A stretch of 64,000 nt of DNA from Bradyrhizobium monzae (GCF_021458635.1 NZ_JAIRDQ010000006.1:63105-127104); one strand, 5' to 3'; shown: positions 36,145 through 45,389, numbered from the stretch's first letter. The notes: generated from the sequence alone by a model not told the origin. Made by a program: numbers and translations.

Positions 36145-36957
36145 TCAGTCGGGTTGGCTGAGCGAAGCAACCGGCGTCCGCTTCGACGCACCGCGCGGGC
36201 CATCGTTGCGGTTCAGCATTTCCTTGAGATACGCGACATTGGCCGCCGCCTGCTCCGGCGGCAGGTCCGCCTTCACGATGGTCTCGGCCTCGGCGAAGCG
36301 GCCCTGGAGGCCGACCACAAGGCCGAGATTCTGTCGCACCCGGGAGCTTGCACGCGGTGAAGCATAGGCCTGCCGCAGCGCCTCTTCCGCCTTGGGCAGG
36401 TCCCGCGACAGCATGTAGGACAGGCCGAGATTGGAGAGAACGCCAGGATCGCCCGGCGCAATCTTCAAAGCGCTCGCGTAATAAGCGCGCGCCTCATCGT
36501 GGCGCCCCATCTGGTCGAGCGCGGCGCCCTGCACCGACAGCAAATGCCAGTCCGGATTGTCGGGCGAATGCGCCTTCGACAGCACGTCGAAGGCCTGCTG
36601 GAAATTACCATTGTCGGCGAGCGCGCGGCCATATTGGGCAAGCAGCTGCTTGTTGCCGGGATTGGCGATGGTCGCCTGTTCGAGCACGGCCGCGGCCTGG
36701 GCGCGTTGGCCGTTGGCACGCAGAGCCTGGCCATAGGCCAGCGCCACGTCGGGATCCTTGGGATTGGCGCGGTAGCGCTCGCTATAGGTCTCGATGGCGC
36801 GCGCCGGATCGGCCGGGGTGGCTTCCGCCTTCGGACCGATCGAGCCGGTAATATCGGAGAGTTTTGACATTGCCGTGCAGCCGCCGAGACTCGCGGCCGC
36901 CAGTGCGATCAGCGAGGCGGAGGCAAGAAGCCGGGCAGGACGGAACCATTGACGCAT
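36145..36957 (-). CDS. tadD: TPR lipoprotein TadD
   Basis: A 270-residue outer-membrane lipoprotein with tetratricopeptide repeats. The lipobox SLGGC puts the lipidated Cys at residue 27; TPR-like units run from about 55 to 235 (for example DVALAYGQALRANGQRAQAA and LSNLGLSYMLSRDLPKAEEA). TadD proteins act as pilotins for the Flp secretin. It belongs functionally to the pilus operon but is encoded on the opposite strand, so it has its own promoter in the 169 bp before 37127. Confidence 0.92.
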   Translation of the reverse strand: MRQWFRPARLLASASLIALAAASLGGCTAMSKLSDITGSIGPKAEATPADPARAIETYSERYRANPKDPDVALAYGQALRANGQRAQAAAVLEQATIANPGNKQLLAQYGRALADNGNFQQAFDVLSKAHSPDNPDWHLLSVQGAALDQMGRHDEARAYYASALKIAPGDPGVLSNLGLSYMLSRDLPKAEEALRQAYASPRASSRVRQNLGLVVGLQGRFAEAETIVKADLPPEQAAANVAYLKEMLNRNDGPRGASKRTPVASLSQPD

Positions 36958-37126
36958 GACGCTTTGACTCTCGAGCCGATTGATCGAGCCGAACGCGCCA
37001 GCAATAGACTGTTAACCCTAATGGCCGGTTAACGCGCAGGACCGCTGCCGCCCTGCGGCAACGCGCTCGTGAACGACAGTTCTCGAACGACATACCAGCG
37101 CAATCAGCAGGTGGTTTCAGGGCCGA

Positions 37127-37330
37127 TCAATATTCGACGGCGAGACGCTTGCGGATTTCGTCAATGCGCTTGTCGAGCGCATCAAACCGCGCATGAATCG
37201 ATCGGTCATGAAGATAGAAGACGTAGCCTCCGGCGAGGAACGCAAAGACCCAGTGGTGATGCTCGACATAGCCAAAGACGGCCTCGATGGCCTGGCCGAT
37301 GAATGTGATCACGCCCCACACAAATTCCAT
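37127..37330 (-). CDS. Small membrane protein of unknown function
   Basis: A 67-residue protein (ATG at 37330, MEFVWGVITFIGQAI). It has one or two hydrophobic stretches (VWGVITFIGQAIEAVFGY and WVFAFLAGGYVFYL) and a charged, probably coiled C-terminal helix (RFDALDKRIDEIRKRL). I do not recognise the family. It is divergent from the aminopeptidase gene. Confidence 0.6.
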   Translation of the reverse strand: MEFVWGVITFIGQAIEAVFGYVEHHHWVFAFLAGGYVFYLHDRSIHARFDALDKRIDEIRKRLAVEY

Positions 37331-37520
37331 CGCAATTCCTCCCGGCACGCTTCGTCTTCGGTCACCGCCGTTCTCTGCGCAACTGGCAACCGCCGCCCGA
37401 ACCTAGCATGGCTGCTTCTCTGCGAGTAGCGGCTCACTGAGCGGTGACCGCAAAGCCGATTGCAGCCACCGCAAAACTCTGCGAAGTCTCCTCCAACTGA
37501 ATGACCTTGCGGACCCGCCA

Positions 37521-38894
37521 ATGCCATCCGTCTTCGAGACGTCCACGACTGCCACCCCGATTACCTTCGTCACCAAATCGAGCTGGGATGCCGTGCGCGA
37601 GACGCTGCCGCCGGCGCAACGCCAGTTCGCCACCGCGAGCGCCTTTGCCGCCAAGGCGGGCGGCTATCTTGCACTGCCCGCGCCCGACGGCACCATCGCG
37701 CAAGTGCTGTTCGGGCTCGAGGACGACGGCGCCAGAGCCCGCGATCCGTTCCGGCCGGGCGCATTGCCAGGCCTGTTGCCGCCGGGCACCTATCGCTTTG
37801 CCAACGCACCGCACGACGCGCGACTGGCGGCGCTGGCCTTTGCACTCGGCAGCTACCGCTTCGCCCGTTATCGCAAGGTTGACCGCCCCGACGTCCGGCT
37901 GGTGCCTCCTGACGGCGTCGACCCCGCCGAGATCAACCGCATGGCGGATGCCGCGATGCTGGCGCGCGACCTCATTAATGCCCCGTCCAACGACATGGGA
38001 CCGGACGAGCTCGCCGCGACCGCGCAAGAACTCGCCGCCGAGTTCGGCGCAAGCTGCGCATGCACCATCGGCGAGGATCTCAAGACGAACTTTCCGCTGA
38101 TCCACGCCGTCGGCATGGCCTCGGATCGTGCGCCGCGGCTGATCGACATCGCCTGGGGCGATCCCGGCCATCCCAAGGTGACGCTGGTCGGCAAGGGTGT
38201 CTGTTTCGACACCGGCGGGCTCGATCTGAAGCCGTCGAGCGGCATGCTGATCATGAAGAAGGACATGGGCGGCGCCGCCAACGTGCTGGCGCTGGCGCGC
38301 ATGGTGATGGATGCGAAGCTGAAAGTCCGCCTGCGCGTGCTGATTCCGGCGGTCGAGAACGCGGTCTCCGGCAATGCCTTCCGCCCGCTCGACATCTTCA
38401 CCTCCCGCAAGGGCATCACCGTCGAGATCGGCAATACCGACGCGGAAGGCCGGCTGGTGCTCGCCGACGCGCTGGCGCTGGCCGACGAGGAGAAACCCGA
38501 GCTGCTGATCGATCTCGGCACGCTGACCGGCGCCGCGCGCGTCGCGCTGGGGCCGGATTTACCGCCCTTTTACACCAATGATGAGACCCTGGCCGCCGAC
38601 GTCGCGCGCTGCGCGGTGACGGAGAACGATCCCTTGTGGCGCATGCCGTTGTGGCCGCCCTACGATGCGTGGCTGGACTCCAAGACCGCCACCATCACCA
38701 ACGCACCGTCCGGCGGCTTTGCCGGCTCGATCACCTGCGCGCTGTTCCTGCAGCGCTTCGTCGAGCAGGCCAGGAGCTGGCTTCACGTGGATATTTATGG
38801 CTGGACGCCGTCGGCCAAGCCGGCGCGGCCCGAGGGGGGCGAATGCCAGGCCGCCCGCGCCATCTACAAGATGCTGAGCGAGCGCTATGGATAA
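37521..38894 (+). CDS. Leucyl aminopeptidase family protein (M17)
   Basis: A 457-residue cytosolic metallo-aminopeptidase. The M17 catalytic core is complete: GKGVCFDTGGLDLKPSSGM, MKKDMGGAANVLALARM and the signature NTDAEGRLVLADAL near residue 305, with the zinc Lys, Asp and Glu. The N-terminal domain is shorter and less conserved than E. coli PepA, typical of the PepB-like alphaproteobacterial form. It overlaps the next gene by 8 bases, so the two are co-translated. Confidence 0.95.
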   Translation: MPSVFETSTTATPITFVTKSSWDAVRETLPPAQRQFATASAFAAKAGGYLALPAPDGTIAQVLFGLEDDGARARDPFRPGALPGLLPPGTYRFANAPHDARLAALAFALGSYRFARYRKVDRPDVRLVPPDGVDPAEINRMADAAMLARDLINAPSNDMGPDELAATAQELAAEFGASCACTIGEDLKTNFPLIHAVGMASDRAPRLIDIAWGDPGHPKVTLVGKGVCFDTGGLDLKPSSGMLIMKKDMGGAANVLALARMVMDAKLKVRLRVLIPAVENAVSGNAFRPLDIFTSRKGITVEIGNTDAEGRLVLADALALADEEKPELLIDLGTLTGAARVALGPDLPPFYTNDETLAADVARCAVTENDPLWRMPLWPPYDAWLDSKTATITNAPSGGFAGSITCALFLQRFVEQARSWLHVDIYGWTPSAKPARPEGGECQAARAIYKMLSERYG

Positions 38895-39741
38895 TCCAAG
38901 CAACGATCCAAGGCTGACACCGGCGCGCGGCGACCTCGCCGCGGCCTATCTCGAAGGTAAGGTGCAAGCCGATCGCTTCGTCACGGGCGAGGAATTCGAG
39001 GTGGTCGCAGCGATCGCGCCGGTGCGCGAGCAAGCCTCCTCGAACGCGATGCTGATGACCGAGGCGCTGCACGGTGAGCGCGTCACGGTCTATGACCGCA
39101 ACGGCGAAGGCTGGGCCTGGGGCCAGCTCGGCGGCGATGGCTATGTCGGCTGGCTGCCTGACGCGACGCTGATGAAGCCGGCGGCTGCGCCGACCCACAA
39201 GGTCAGCGCGTTGCGGACACTTGCCTTCCCCGGTCCCTCGATCAAGCTGCCACCGGTCGACACGCTGGTGCTGGGATCGAAGCTCACGATCGCGCGCGAG
39301 GACGGCATCTTCGCCGTCACGCGCGAGGGCACATTCCTGCCGAAGACCCATCTCGCGCCGCTCGACCATCGCGAGTCGGACTTTGTTGCGGTCGCCGAGC
39401 GCTTCGTTGGCACGCCCTATCTCTGGGGCGGCAAGAGCAGTTTTGGCATCGACTGCTCCGGCCTGGTCCAGGTCTCGCTGACCTCAGCCGGCACCGGCTG
39501 CCCGCGCGACAGCGACATGCAGCAGGCCGGACTCGGCCGCTCGCTGGAGCCGCACGAGCGAAACAGACTGCAGCGCGGCGATCTGATCTTCTGGAAGGGC
39601 CATGTGGCCATCGTGCGCGACAGCAGCACGATGGTTCACGCCAACGCGCATCATATGGCAACCGTGATCGAGCCGATCGAGCCGGCCATCGCGCGGATCA
39701 AGGCGGCCGGCAGCGACGTCGTCGCGATCAAGCGGCTCTGA
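38887..39741 (+). CDS. NlpC/P60 family peptidoglycan hydrolase
   Basis: A 284-residue cysteine peptidase that cleaves peptidoglycan stem peptides. Two SH3-like domains (about 35-100 and 105-160) precede the NlpC/P60 domain. The catalytic Cys is near residue 190 in FGIDCSGLVQ and the His near 239 in WKGHVAIV, followed by MVHANAHH. No signal peptide is visible, so it may recycle imported muropeptides with the upstream M17 aminopeptidase; that pairing is common in rhizobia. Confidence 0.93.
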   Translation: MDNPSNDPRLTPARGDLAAAYLEGKVQADRFVTGEEFEVVAAIAPVREQASSNAMLMTEALHGERVTVYDRNGEGWAWGQLGGDGYVGWLPDATLMKPAAAPTHKVSALRTLAFPGPSIKLPPVDTLVLGSKLTIAREDGIFAVTREGTFLPKTHLAPLDHRESDFVAVAERFVGTPYLWGGKSSFGIDCSGLVQVSLTSAGTGCPRDSDMQQAGLGRSLEPHERNRLQRGDLIFWKGHVAIVRDSSTMVHANAHHMATVIEPIEPAIARIKAAGSDVVAIKRL

Positions 39742-39784
39742 AGGGATTCACGTCGCCCGCTGGAGTTCGTACAAAGTCGCGTGC

Positions 39785-40672
39785 CTAAACGCAGGTCTGC
39801 GCCCCGCCCTTCAGCGTCACGGGAATGGTGAGATAGCGAACGCCGTTGGCTTCGGCCGGCGGGAATTTGCCGGCGCGGATGTTGACCTGGATAGAAGGCA
39901 ACAGCAGCCTCGGCGCCGAGAGCTTTGCATCGCGCGCCTGGCGCATGGCCACGAACTCGTCCTCCGTGACGCCCTCCTTGACCTGGATGTTCTTCTCGCG
40001 CTGTTCGCGTACCGTGGTCTCCCAGGCGTAGGTGTCGCGGCCGGGAGCCTTATAGTCGTGACACATGAATAGCCGCGTCTCGGGCGGCAGCGCCAGGAGG
40101 CGCTTGATCGACCGGTAGAGCTGGTGCGCGTCGCCGCCAGGGAAGTCGGCCCGCGCAGTGCCGTAGTCCGGCATGAACAGGGTGTCGCCGACGAACACGA
40201 TTTCCCCGATCTTGTAAGAGACGTCGGCGGGCGTGTGCCCGGGCGTGTAGATCACCTCCACGTCGAGTTCGCCGATCTTGAAGCGCTCGCCGTCCCGAAA
40301 GAGACGATCGAAGTCGCTGCCGTCCGTCTTCAGGTCGGTGGCGTTGAAGATCGGCCGGAAGATGCGCTGCACGTCCTTGATGTGTTCACCAATGCCGATC
40401 TGTGCGCCGGTCTTTGCCTTGATGAAGGGGGCGCCCGAGAGGTGGTCGGCATGGGCATGCGTCTCGAGCACCCATTCGATCGTGTAGCGCGCCTCTGCGG
40501 CGGCGTTCAGCATGGCATCGACCGAGTGCGTGTCCACCTCGCCCGTATTGTGGTCGTAGTCAAACACCGGGTCGATGATGGCGGCCTTCTTCGTCGCTGG
40601 ATCGGCGACCAGATAACTCACCGTGTTGGTCGGCTCGTCGAAGAACGCTCTGATAGCGGGTTGTCCTGACAT
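39785..40672 (-). CDS. MBL-fold persulfide dioxygenase-like protein (Blh/ETHE1-like)
   Basis: A 295-residue metallo-beta-lactamase-fold protein. Metal ligands are visible: THAHADHLSGA, the His in TPGHTPADVSY, the Asp in FVGDTLFMPDYG and a late His in FMCHDYKAPG. Homologues oxidise glutathione persulfide during sulfide detoxification. I used the ATG at 40672; upstream codons overlap the operator. It is divergent from a BigR-type repressor gene, and the shared spacer holds a 14-bp palindrome, which supports regulation by persulfide/H2S. Confidence 0.92.
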   Translation of the reverse strand: MSGQPAIRAFFDEPTNTVSYLVADPATKKAAIIDPVFDYDHNTGEVDTHSVDAMLNAAAEARYTIEWVLETHAHADHLSGAPFIKAKTGAQIGIGEHIKDVQRIFRPIFNATDLKTDGSDFDRLFRDGERFKIGELDVEVIYTPGHTPADVSYKIGEIVFVGDTLFMPDYGTARADFPGGDAHQLYRSIKRLLALPPETRLFMCHDYKAPGRDTYAWETTVREQREKNIQVKEGVTEDEFVAMRQARDAKLSAPRLLLPSIQVNIRAGKFPPAEANGVRYLTIPVTLKGGAQTCV

Positions 40673-40708
40673 GGCTTGAACCTCCTGATGCCACGGGTTC
40701 GGTTGGTC

Positions 40709-40736
40709 TTGACAACATATTAGCATCTGCTAAATA
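40709..40736 (+). promoter_or_regulatory. Sigma-70 promoter of bigR
   Basis: TTGACA at 40709-40714, 16-bp spacer, TAAATA at 40731-40736. The -35 is a perfect match. A ribosome site AAGGAG lies just before the ATG at 40764. The operator palindrome overlaps the spacer and -10. Confidence 0.75.
40720..40733. promoter_or_regulatory. BigR-type operator palindrome
   Basis: TTAGCA-TC-TGCTAA is a perfect 6+2+6 palindrome located in the divergent spacer between the MBL gene and bigR. It overlaps the bigR promoter and a TAATAT -10-like box (40717-40722, minus strand) for the MBL gene. A further TAGCTAA half-like element lies at 40743-40749. BigR/SqrR-family repressors bind such A/T-flanked dyads. Confidence 0.75.
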
Positions 40737-40763
40737 AGCAATAGCTAAAATAAGGAGCGGCCA

Positions 40764-41093
40764 ATGGCCTCCCGAACCTTGGATCTAGAGAATTTCGAAA
40801 AAAAAGCGGTTGAGGTCGCCGCCACTCTGCGCGCGCTCGCTAACGAGCGTCGTCTGATGATCCTGTGTCAACTCGTCGAATGCGGCGAGAGCAACGTGAG
40901 TTCCCTCGCGGAAGCCGTGGGTCTGTCGCAATCTGCCCTGTCGCAGCATCTCGCAAAGATGCGCGAGGAGGGCGTCGTCGCCTTTCGGCGCGAAAGCCAG
41001 ACACTCTGGTACCGCATCGCCGATCCGCGCATCGAGCAACTCCTTGCCACGCTGCACAGGCTCTTTTGCAAACCCGTCAAAGCGAAGAACTAA
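40764..41093 (+). CDS. bigR: ArsR-family thiol-based repressor, BigR/SqrR type
   Basis: A 109-residue winged-helix repressor. The recognition helix region is SLAEAVGLSQSALSQHLAKM. Cys residues occur at 35, 40 and 102; BigR/SqrR sense persulfide by linking one Cys in this N-terminal segment with one near the C-terminus, and Cys102 fits the second. Gene order with a divergent persulfide-dioxygenase-like gene and downstream rhodanese and TauE genes matches known bigR loci. The symbol rests on this context plus the Cys pattern. Confidence 0.88.
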   Translation: MASRTLDLENFEKKAVEVAATLRALANERRLMILCQLVECGESNVSSLAEAVGLSQSALSQHLAKMREEGVVAFRRESQTLWYRIADPRIEQLLATLHRLFCKPVKAKN

Positions 41094-41117
41094 TTCAGGA
41101 AAGTTGAGGAGCTAGTC

Positions 41118-41666
41118 ATGTCACTACCCACAATCAAGCCATCCGAGGCGCGCCGTCTTCTCGACAGCGGCGCCCTGCTCATCGATATCCGCGAAGCCGA
41201 TGAGCACGCCCGCGAGAAAATCCCCGGCGCGCATCACCTGCCCTTGTCGAAGCTGGACGAGGCAGACCTCGCCGTGCATCGGGGCAAGCCGGTCATCTTT
41301 CATTGCAGGAGCGGCATGCGCACCCAGGCGAACGCGCTACGGTTCGCCACGAAGCTCGGCGAGACCTGCGAGGCTTATATCGTCGAAGGCGGGCTCGACG
41401 CCTGGCGCAAGGCCGGCCTGCCGGTCGTGAGCGATCGGTACCAACCGCTGGAACTTCAGCGCCAGGTGCAGATTGGAGCCGGAACTCTTGCCTTCGTTGG
41501 CACGCTGCTCGGTCTCTTCGTGTCGTCGTGGTTTTTCGCTGTGCCGGCCTTCGTCGGCGCAGGGTTGATCACGGCCGGCGTCACCGGCTTTTGCGGCGTG
41601 GCCCGCATTCTCATGCGCGCACCTTGGAACCGCAGCGTCTACGGCGCCCGCACACAGGCCGCGTGA
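41118..41666 (+). CDS. Rhodanese domain protein with C-terminal membrane (DUF2892) domain
   Basis: A 182-residue fusion: a rhodanese domain (residues about 5-105) with the active-site loop CRSGMR, Cys63, and a C-terminal membrane part with two hydrophobic segments (LAFVGTLLGLFVSSWFFAVP, then AGLITAGVTGFCGVA) of DUF2892 type. It should transfer sulfane sulfur near the membrane. Second gene of the bigR operon. Confidence 0.93.
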   Translation: MSLPTIKPSEARRLLDSGALLIDIREADEHAREKIPGAHHLPLSKLDEADLAVHRGKPVIFHCRSGMRTQANALRFATKLGETCEAYIVEGGLDAWRKAGLPVVSDRYQPLELQRQVQIGAGTLAFVGTLLGLFVSSWFFAVPAFVGAGLITAGVTGFCGVARILMRAPWNRSVYGARTQAA

Positions 41667-41695
41667 CAGTGGCTTGAAATGAGGAGCCGCCCATC

Positions 41696-42475
41696 ATGTT
41701 CTCGCTGACCCAAGGCGCGCTCGGCCTCGCTTCTGGCTCGCTAGTCGGCTTTTCGCTCGGGCTGGTTGGAGGCGGCGGCTCGATTTTGGCCGTGCCGCTC
41801 CTCGTCTATCTGGTTGGGGTGTCCGATCCTCACGTGGCGATCGGGACCAGCGCCATCGCCGTTGCGACGAACGCTGCTGCGAACCTCGTCAACCACGCCC
41901 GCGCCGGCAACGTGAAATGGCGCTGCGCTTCCGTATTCGCACTCGCAGGCGTGGCCGGCGCCTTCCTCGGCTCCACGCTGGGCAAGATCGTCGAGGGCCA
42001 TAAGTTGCTGGCGTTGTTCGCGATTGTGATGATAGTGGTCGGCGCGCTGATGCTGAAGGGCCGCTCCGACGCAGGCCAGCCTTCGGTCCGGCTCAACCGG
42101 GAGAATCTGCCGAAGCTCCTCGCCTTGGGGCTCGCCACCGGAGCTTTGTCCGGCTTCTTCGGGATCGGCGGCGGCTTTTTGATCGTACCGGCGCTCATCG
42201 CTGCCACAGGCATGCCGATCCTCTATGCGGTCGGCTCCTCTCTTGTGGCGGTGACCGCCTTTGGGCTGACTACGGCTGCCAACTACGCACTGTCCGGCCT
42301 GGTGGATTGGTATCTTGCCGCGTTGTTCATCTTCGGCGGAGTTCTCGGCGGACTGCTCGGCGCCCGCTCCGCCGGCTCACTCGCCGCGCGCAAGGGCGCA
42401 TTGAACACCGTGTTCGCGGCGCTCATCTTCGCGGTAGCGATCTATATGCTGGTTCGCAATCTCGGCCTGATGTGA
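41696..42475 (+). CDS. TauE/SafE family sulfite/anion exporter
   Basis: A 259-residue membrane protein with about eight helices and two copies of the TauE/SafE signature: GLVGGGGSILAVPLLVYLVG near the N-terminus and GFFGIGGGFLIVPALIAAT in the middle. In this setting it probably exports sulfite or another product of sulfide oxidation. Last gene of the bigR-rhodanese-tauE operon. Confidence 0.92.
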   Translation: MFSLTQGALGLASGSLVGFSLGLVGGGGSILAVPLLVYLVGVSDPHVAIGTSAIAVATNAAANLVNHARAGNVKWRCASVFALAGVAGAFLGSTLGKIVEGHKLLALFAIVMIVVGALMLKGRSDAGQPSVRLNRENLPKLLALGLATGALSGFFGIGGGFLIVPALIAATGMPILYAVGSSLVAVTAFGLTTAANYALSGLVDWYLAALFIFGGVLGGLLGARSAGSLAARKGALNTVFAALIFAVAIYMLVRNLGLM

Positions 42476-42481
42476 TTGATA

Positions 42482-42564
42482 TCCCGGAGGCGCGCCAGCG
42501 CGCGAACCAAGATGTGCAACTGCGCATCTGAGGTTCGAACTTCGCGCGCCCCGGAACGACGGAG
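42482..42564. repeat. REP-like palindromic element between tauE and yejF
   Basis: Outer arms CCCGGAGGCGCG... and ...CGCGCGCCCCGG fold back imperfectly, with an inner hairpin AGATGTGC-AACT-GCGCATCT and a GAACC/GGTTC pair. It fills the space between two convergent genes and resembles the CCGGAATGA-type elements near 59.3 kb. Confidence 0.65.
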
Positions 42565-42565
42565 G

Positions 42566-44203
42566 TCATGTCGCGACCGAGCCGTTGCCCGCCGTCTCGA
42601 GCCGGAACGCCGCCGCGAACAGTGCGCGGGTGTAATCCGTCTTCGGATTCTTGAACAGCTCGGCCGCCTGGCCTTCCTCGACCACCTTGCCGCCGCGCAT
42701 CACGATGAGATGGCTTGCGAGCGAGGCGACGACGCGCAGATCGTGCGAGATAAACATATAGGTGAGATCGCGCCTGCGCTGCAATTCACGCAGCAGGTCG
42801 ACCATCTGCGCCTGAATGAGCATGTCGAGCGCGCTGGTCGGCTCGTCCAGCACGACGAAATCCGGCTCCAGCACCACCGCACGCGCGATGCTGATGCGCT
42901 GGCGCTGGCCGCCGGAGAATTCATGCGGATAGCGGTAGCGGGTGTCCGGCTTCAGCCCGACGTCCTCCAGCGCCTTGACGACGCGCGCCTCCCGTTCCTC
43001 GCGCGACAGCTTCGGCTGATGCACGGAAAGGCCTTCGACGATGATGTCGGCCACCGACATGCGCGGGCTGAGCGAGCCGAACGGATCCTGGAACACGATC
43101 TGCATGTCGCGCCGGAAAGGCCGCATCTCCTTGAAGCGCAGGCCCTGGATATCCTTGCCCAGAAACACGATCCGCCCGTTCGACGAGATCAGCCGCATCA
43201 GCGCCAGCCCGAGCGTGGTCTTGCCCGAACCGGATTCACCGACGACGCCGAGCGTCTCGCCCTTGCGTACGGCAATGCTGACGCCGTCGACCGCCTTGAT
43301 ATGGCCGACCGTCTTGCGCATCAGGCCGCGCTTGATCGGAAACCACACCTTCAGATCATCGGCCGACATCACCACCGGCGCACCCGGCTGCGGTGGCGCC
43401 GGATCCGGCTTCGGCTCGGCCGCGAGCAGATCACGCGTATAGGGATGTTTCGGGGCCTTGAAGACTTGCTCGACCGGCCCCTGCTCGACGATCACGCCCC
43501 CCTTCATGACGCAGACGGTGTCGGCGATGCGACGCACGATACCGAGATCGTGGGTGATGAAGAGCAGGCTCATGCCGAGCCGGGCGCGGATCTCGGCGAG
43601 CAGCGTCAGGATCTGCGCCTGTACGGTAACGTCGAGCGCCGTGGTCGGCTCGTCCGCGATCAGCAAATCCGGCTCGTTGGCGAGCGCCATCGCGATCATC
43701 ACGCGCTGGCGCTGGCCGCCGGAAAGCTGGTGCGGATAGCTGTTCAGCCGCGTCTCCGGCTCGGGAATGCCGACCTGCGTCAGTAATTCCAAAGTCCGTT
43801 TGCGCGCCTGCGCGTTGCTGGTCGGGTTGTGCAGCTGGATGATCTCGCCGATCTGCGCCTCGATCGTGTGCAGCGGATTGAGCGAGGTCATCGGCTCCTG
43901 GAAGATGATGGAGATGTCGCTGCCGCGAATCTCCCGCATCTGCTGCTCGGACTGGTCGATCAGCTCCTGCCCCTTGAAGCGAATGCTGCCCGAGGGATGC
44001 GAAGCGCTGGGATAGGGCAGCAGTTTCAGGATCGAGAGCGCGCTGACCGACTTGCCCGAACCGGACTCGCCGACCAGCGCGACGCATTCGCCGCGCTTGA
44101 TCTGGAACGAGACCTTGTCGACCGCAAGCGTCGTGTTACCGCCCTGGTGGAAGGCCACCGAGAGGTCGCGCACGGCAAGCAGGGGCTGGTTGATCGCGTC
44201 CAT
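42566..44203 (-). CDS. yejF: Oligopeptide/microcin ABC importer, double ATPase YejF
   Basis: A 545-residue fused ATP-binding protein with two nucleotide-binding domains. The first has Walker A GESGSGKSVSAL near residue 40 and signature LSGGQRQRVMIAMAL; the second has GESGSGKTTLGLAL near 330 and FSGGQRQRISIARAV. Each ends in the oligopeptide-specific segment (for example YTRDLLAAEP). Start ATG at 44203. It energises YejB-YejE. Last gene of the operon, 7 bp after yejE. Confidence 0.94.
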   Translation of the reverse strand: MDAINQPLLAVRDLSVAFHQGGNTTLAVDKVSFQIKRGECVALVGESGSGKSVSALSILKLLPYPSASHPSGSIRFKGQELIDQSEQQMREIRGSDISIIFQEPMTSLNPLHTIEAQIGEIIQLHNPTSNAQARKRTLELLTQVGIPEPETRLNSYPHQLSGGQRQRVMIAMALANEPDLLIADEPTTALDVTVQAQILTLLAEIRARLGMSLLFITHDLGIVRRIADTVCVMKGGVIVEQGPVEQVFKAPKHPYTRDLLAAEPKPDPAPPQPGAPVVMSADDLKVWFPIKRGLMRKTVGHIKAVDGVSIAVRKGETLGVVGESGSGKTTLGLALMRLISSNGRIVFLGKDIQGLRFKEMRPFRRDMQIVFQDPFGSLSPRMSVADIIVEGLSVHQPKLSREEREARVVKALEDVGLKPDTRYRYPHEFSGGQRQRISIARAVVLEPDFVVLDEPTSALDMLIQAQMVDLLRELQRRRDLTYMFISHDLRVVASLASHLIVMRGGKVVEEGQAAELFKNPKTDYTRALFAAAFRLETAGNGSVAT

Positions 44204-44210
44204 CACGCCC

Positions 44211-45389
44211 TCACTTGAACGTCTTGCGCGGATCAAAGGCGTCGCGCACGGCTTCGCCGATGAAGATCAGCAGCGACAGCATGATCGCGACCGAGAAGAA
44301 GCCGGAGAAACCGAGCCAAGGCGCCTGCACGTTCGACTTGCCCTGCGACAGCAGCTCACCGAGCGACGGCGAGCCGGGCGGCAGCCCGAAGCCGAGGAAG
44401 TCGAGGGCCGTCAGCGTCATCACCGAACTCGACACGATGAACGGCAGGAACGTCATGGTCGCGACCATCGCGTTCGGCAGCAAATGCTTGAACATGATCA
44501 CGGAGCTCGACACACCGAGCGCTCGCGCCGCCTGGATGTACTCGAAATTGCGCCCGCGCAAAAACTCCGCACGCACGAGTCCGACCAGCGACACCCAGGA
44601 AAACAACAGCAGGATGCCAAGAAGCACGAAGAAGCCGGGCACGAGCACCGACGACAGGATGAGCAGCAGATAGAGCGACGGGATCGCGGTCCATATCTCG
44701 ATGAAACGCTGGAACAACAGATCGATCCAGCCGCCGAAATAGCCCTGCACCGCGCCGGCGGCGATGCCGATGATGGAGGAGACGATGGTCAGGCAGAGGC
44801 CGAACAGCACCGAGATGCGGAAGCCGTAGATCAGCCGCGCCACCACGTCGCGGCCCTGATCGTCGGTGCCGAGCCAGTTGTATTCGAGGTCACGGCAGCT
44901 TTTGAGGCCCTTCTTCTCGACGACAGGCTTGCACTGCGCCTCCGTCAGCATCCAGGTTGGCGGCGACGGCGCCGGCGTCGGCAGATCGAGATTGTGGGTG
45001 TCGTAGGAGTAGCGGATCAGCGGCCAGACGATGCTGCCACCCTTGTCCTTGATCAGCTTCTGCAGATAGGGATCGCGATAGTCCGCCGCCGTCTCGAAGT
45101 CGCCGCCGAAGGTCGTCTCCGAATAGGTGACAAAGGCCGGCCAGTAGAGATGGCCGTCATAGTTGATCATGAACGGCCGGTCGTTGGCGATCAGCTCGGC
45201 GAACAGAGACACCACGAACAGGATCATGAAGATCCAGAATGACCAGTAGCCGCGCCGGTTCGCCTTGAAATTATCCCAGCGCCGTCTGTTGAGCGGCGAC
45301 GGCGCGAACGGCTTGCGCGTGATCGGCACCGCGTCGCCGAGCGGCGACTTCGCGGTGGTCTCGATCGGGGTGGGGGCGGTCAGCGTCAT
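44211..45389 (-). CDS. yejE: Peptide ABC transporter permease YejE
   Basis: A 392-residue DppC/OppC-type permease. TM1 is FWIFMILFVVSLFAELIAN; a long periplasmic insert (about 70-170) is typical of YejE; the core has LGTDDQGRDVVARLIYGFRI and the EAA-loop ARALGVSSSVIMFKHLLPN. The ATG at 45389 shares one base with the yejB stop (TGATG), so translation is coupled; the frame remains open upstream only as a shadow of yejB. Confidence 0.94.
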   Translation of the reverse strand: MTLTAPTPIETTAKSPLGDAVPITRKPFAPSPLNRRRWDNFKANRRGYWSFWIFMILFVVSLFAELIANDRPFMINYDGHLYWPAFVTYSETTFGGDFETAADYRDPYLQKLIKDKGGSIVWPLIRYSYDTHNLDLPTPAPSPPTWMLTEAQCKPVVEKKGLKSCRDLEYNWLGTDDQGRDVVARLIYGFRISVLFGLCLTIVSSIIGIAAGAVQGYFGGWIDLLFQRFIEIWTAIPSLYLLLILSSVLVPGFFVLLGILLLFSWVSLVGLVRAEFLRGRNFEYIQAARALGVSSSVIMFKHLLPNAMVATMTFLPFIVSSSVMTLTALDFLGFGLPPGSPSLGELLSQGKSNVQAPWLGFSGFFSVAIMLSLLIFIGEAVRDAFDPRKTFK

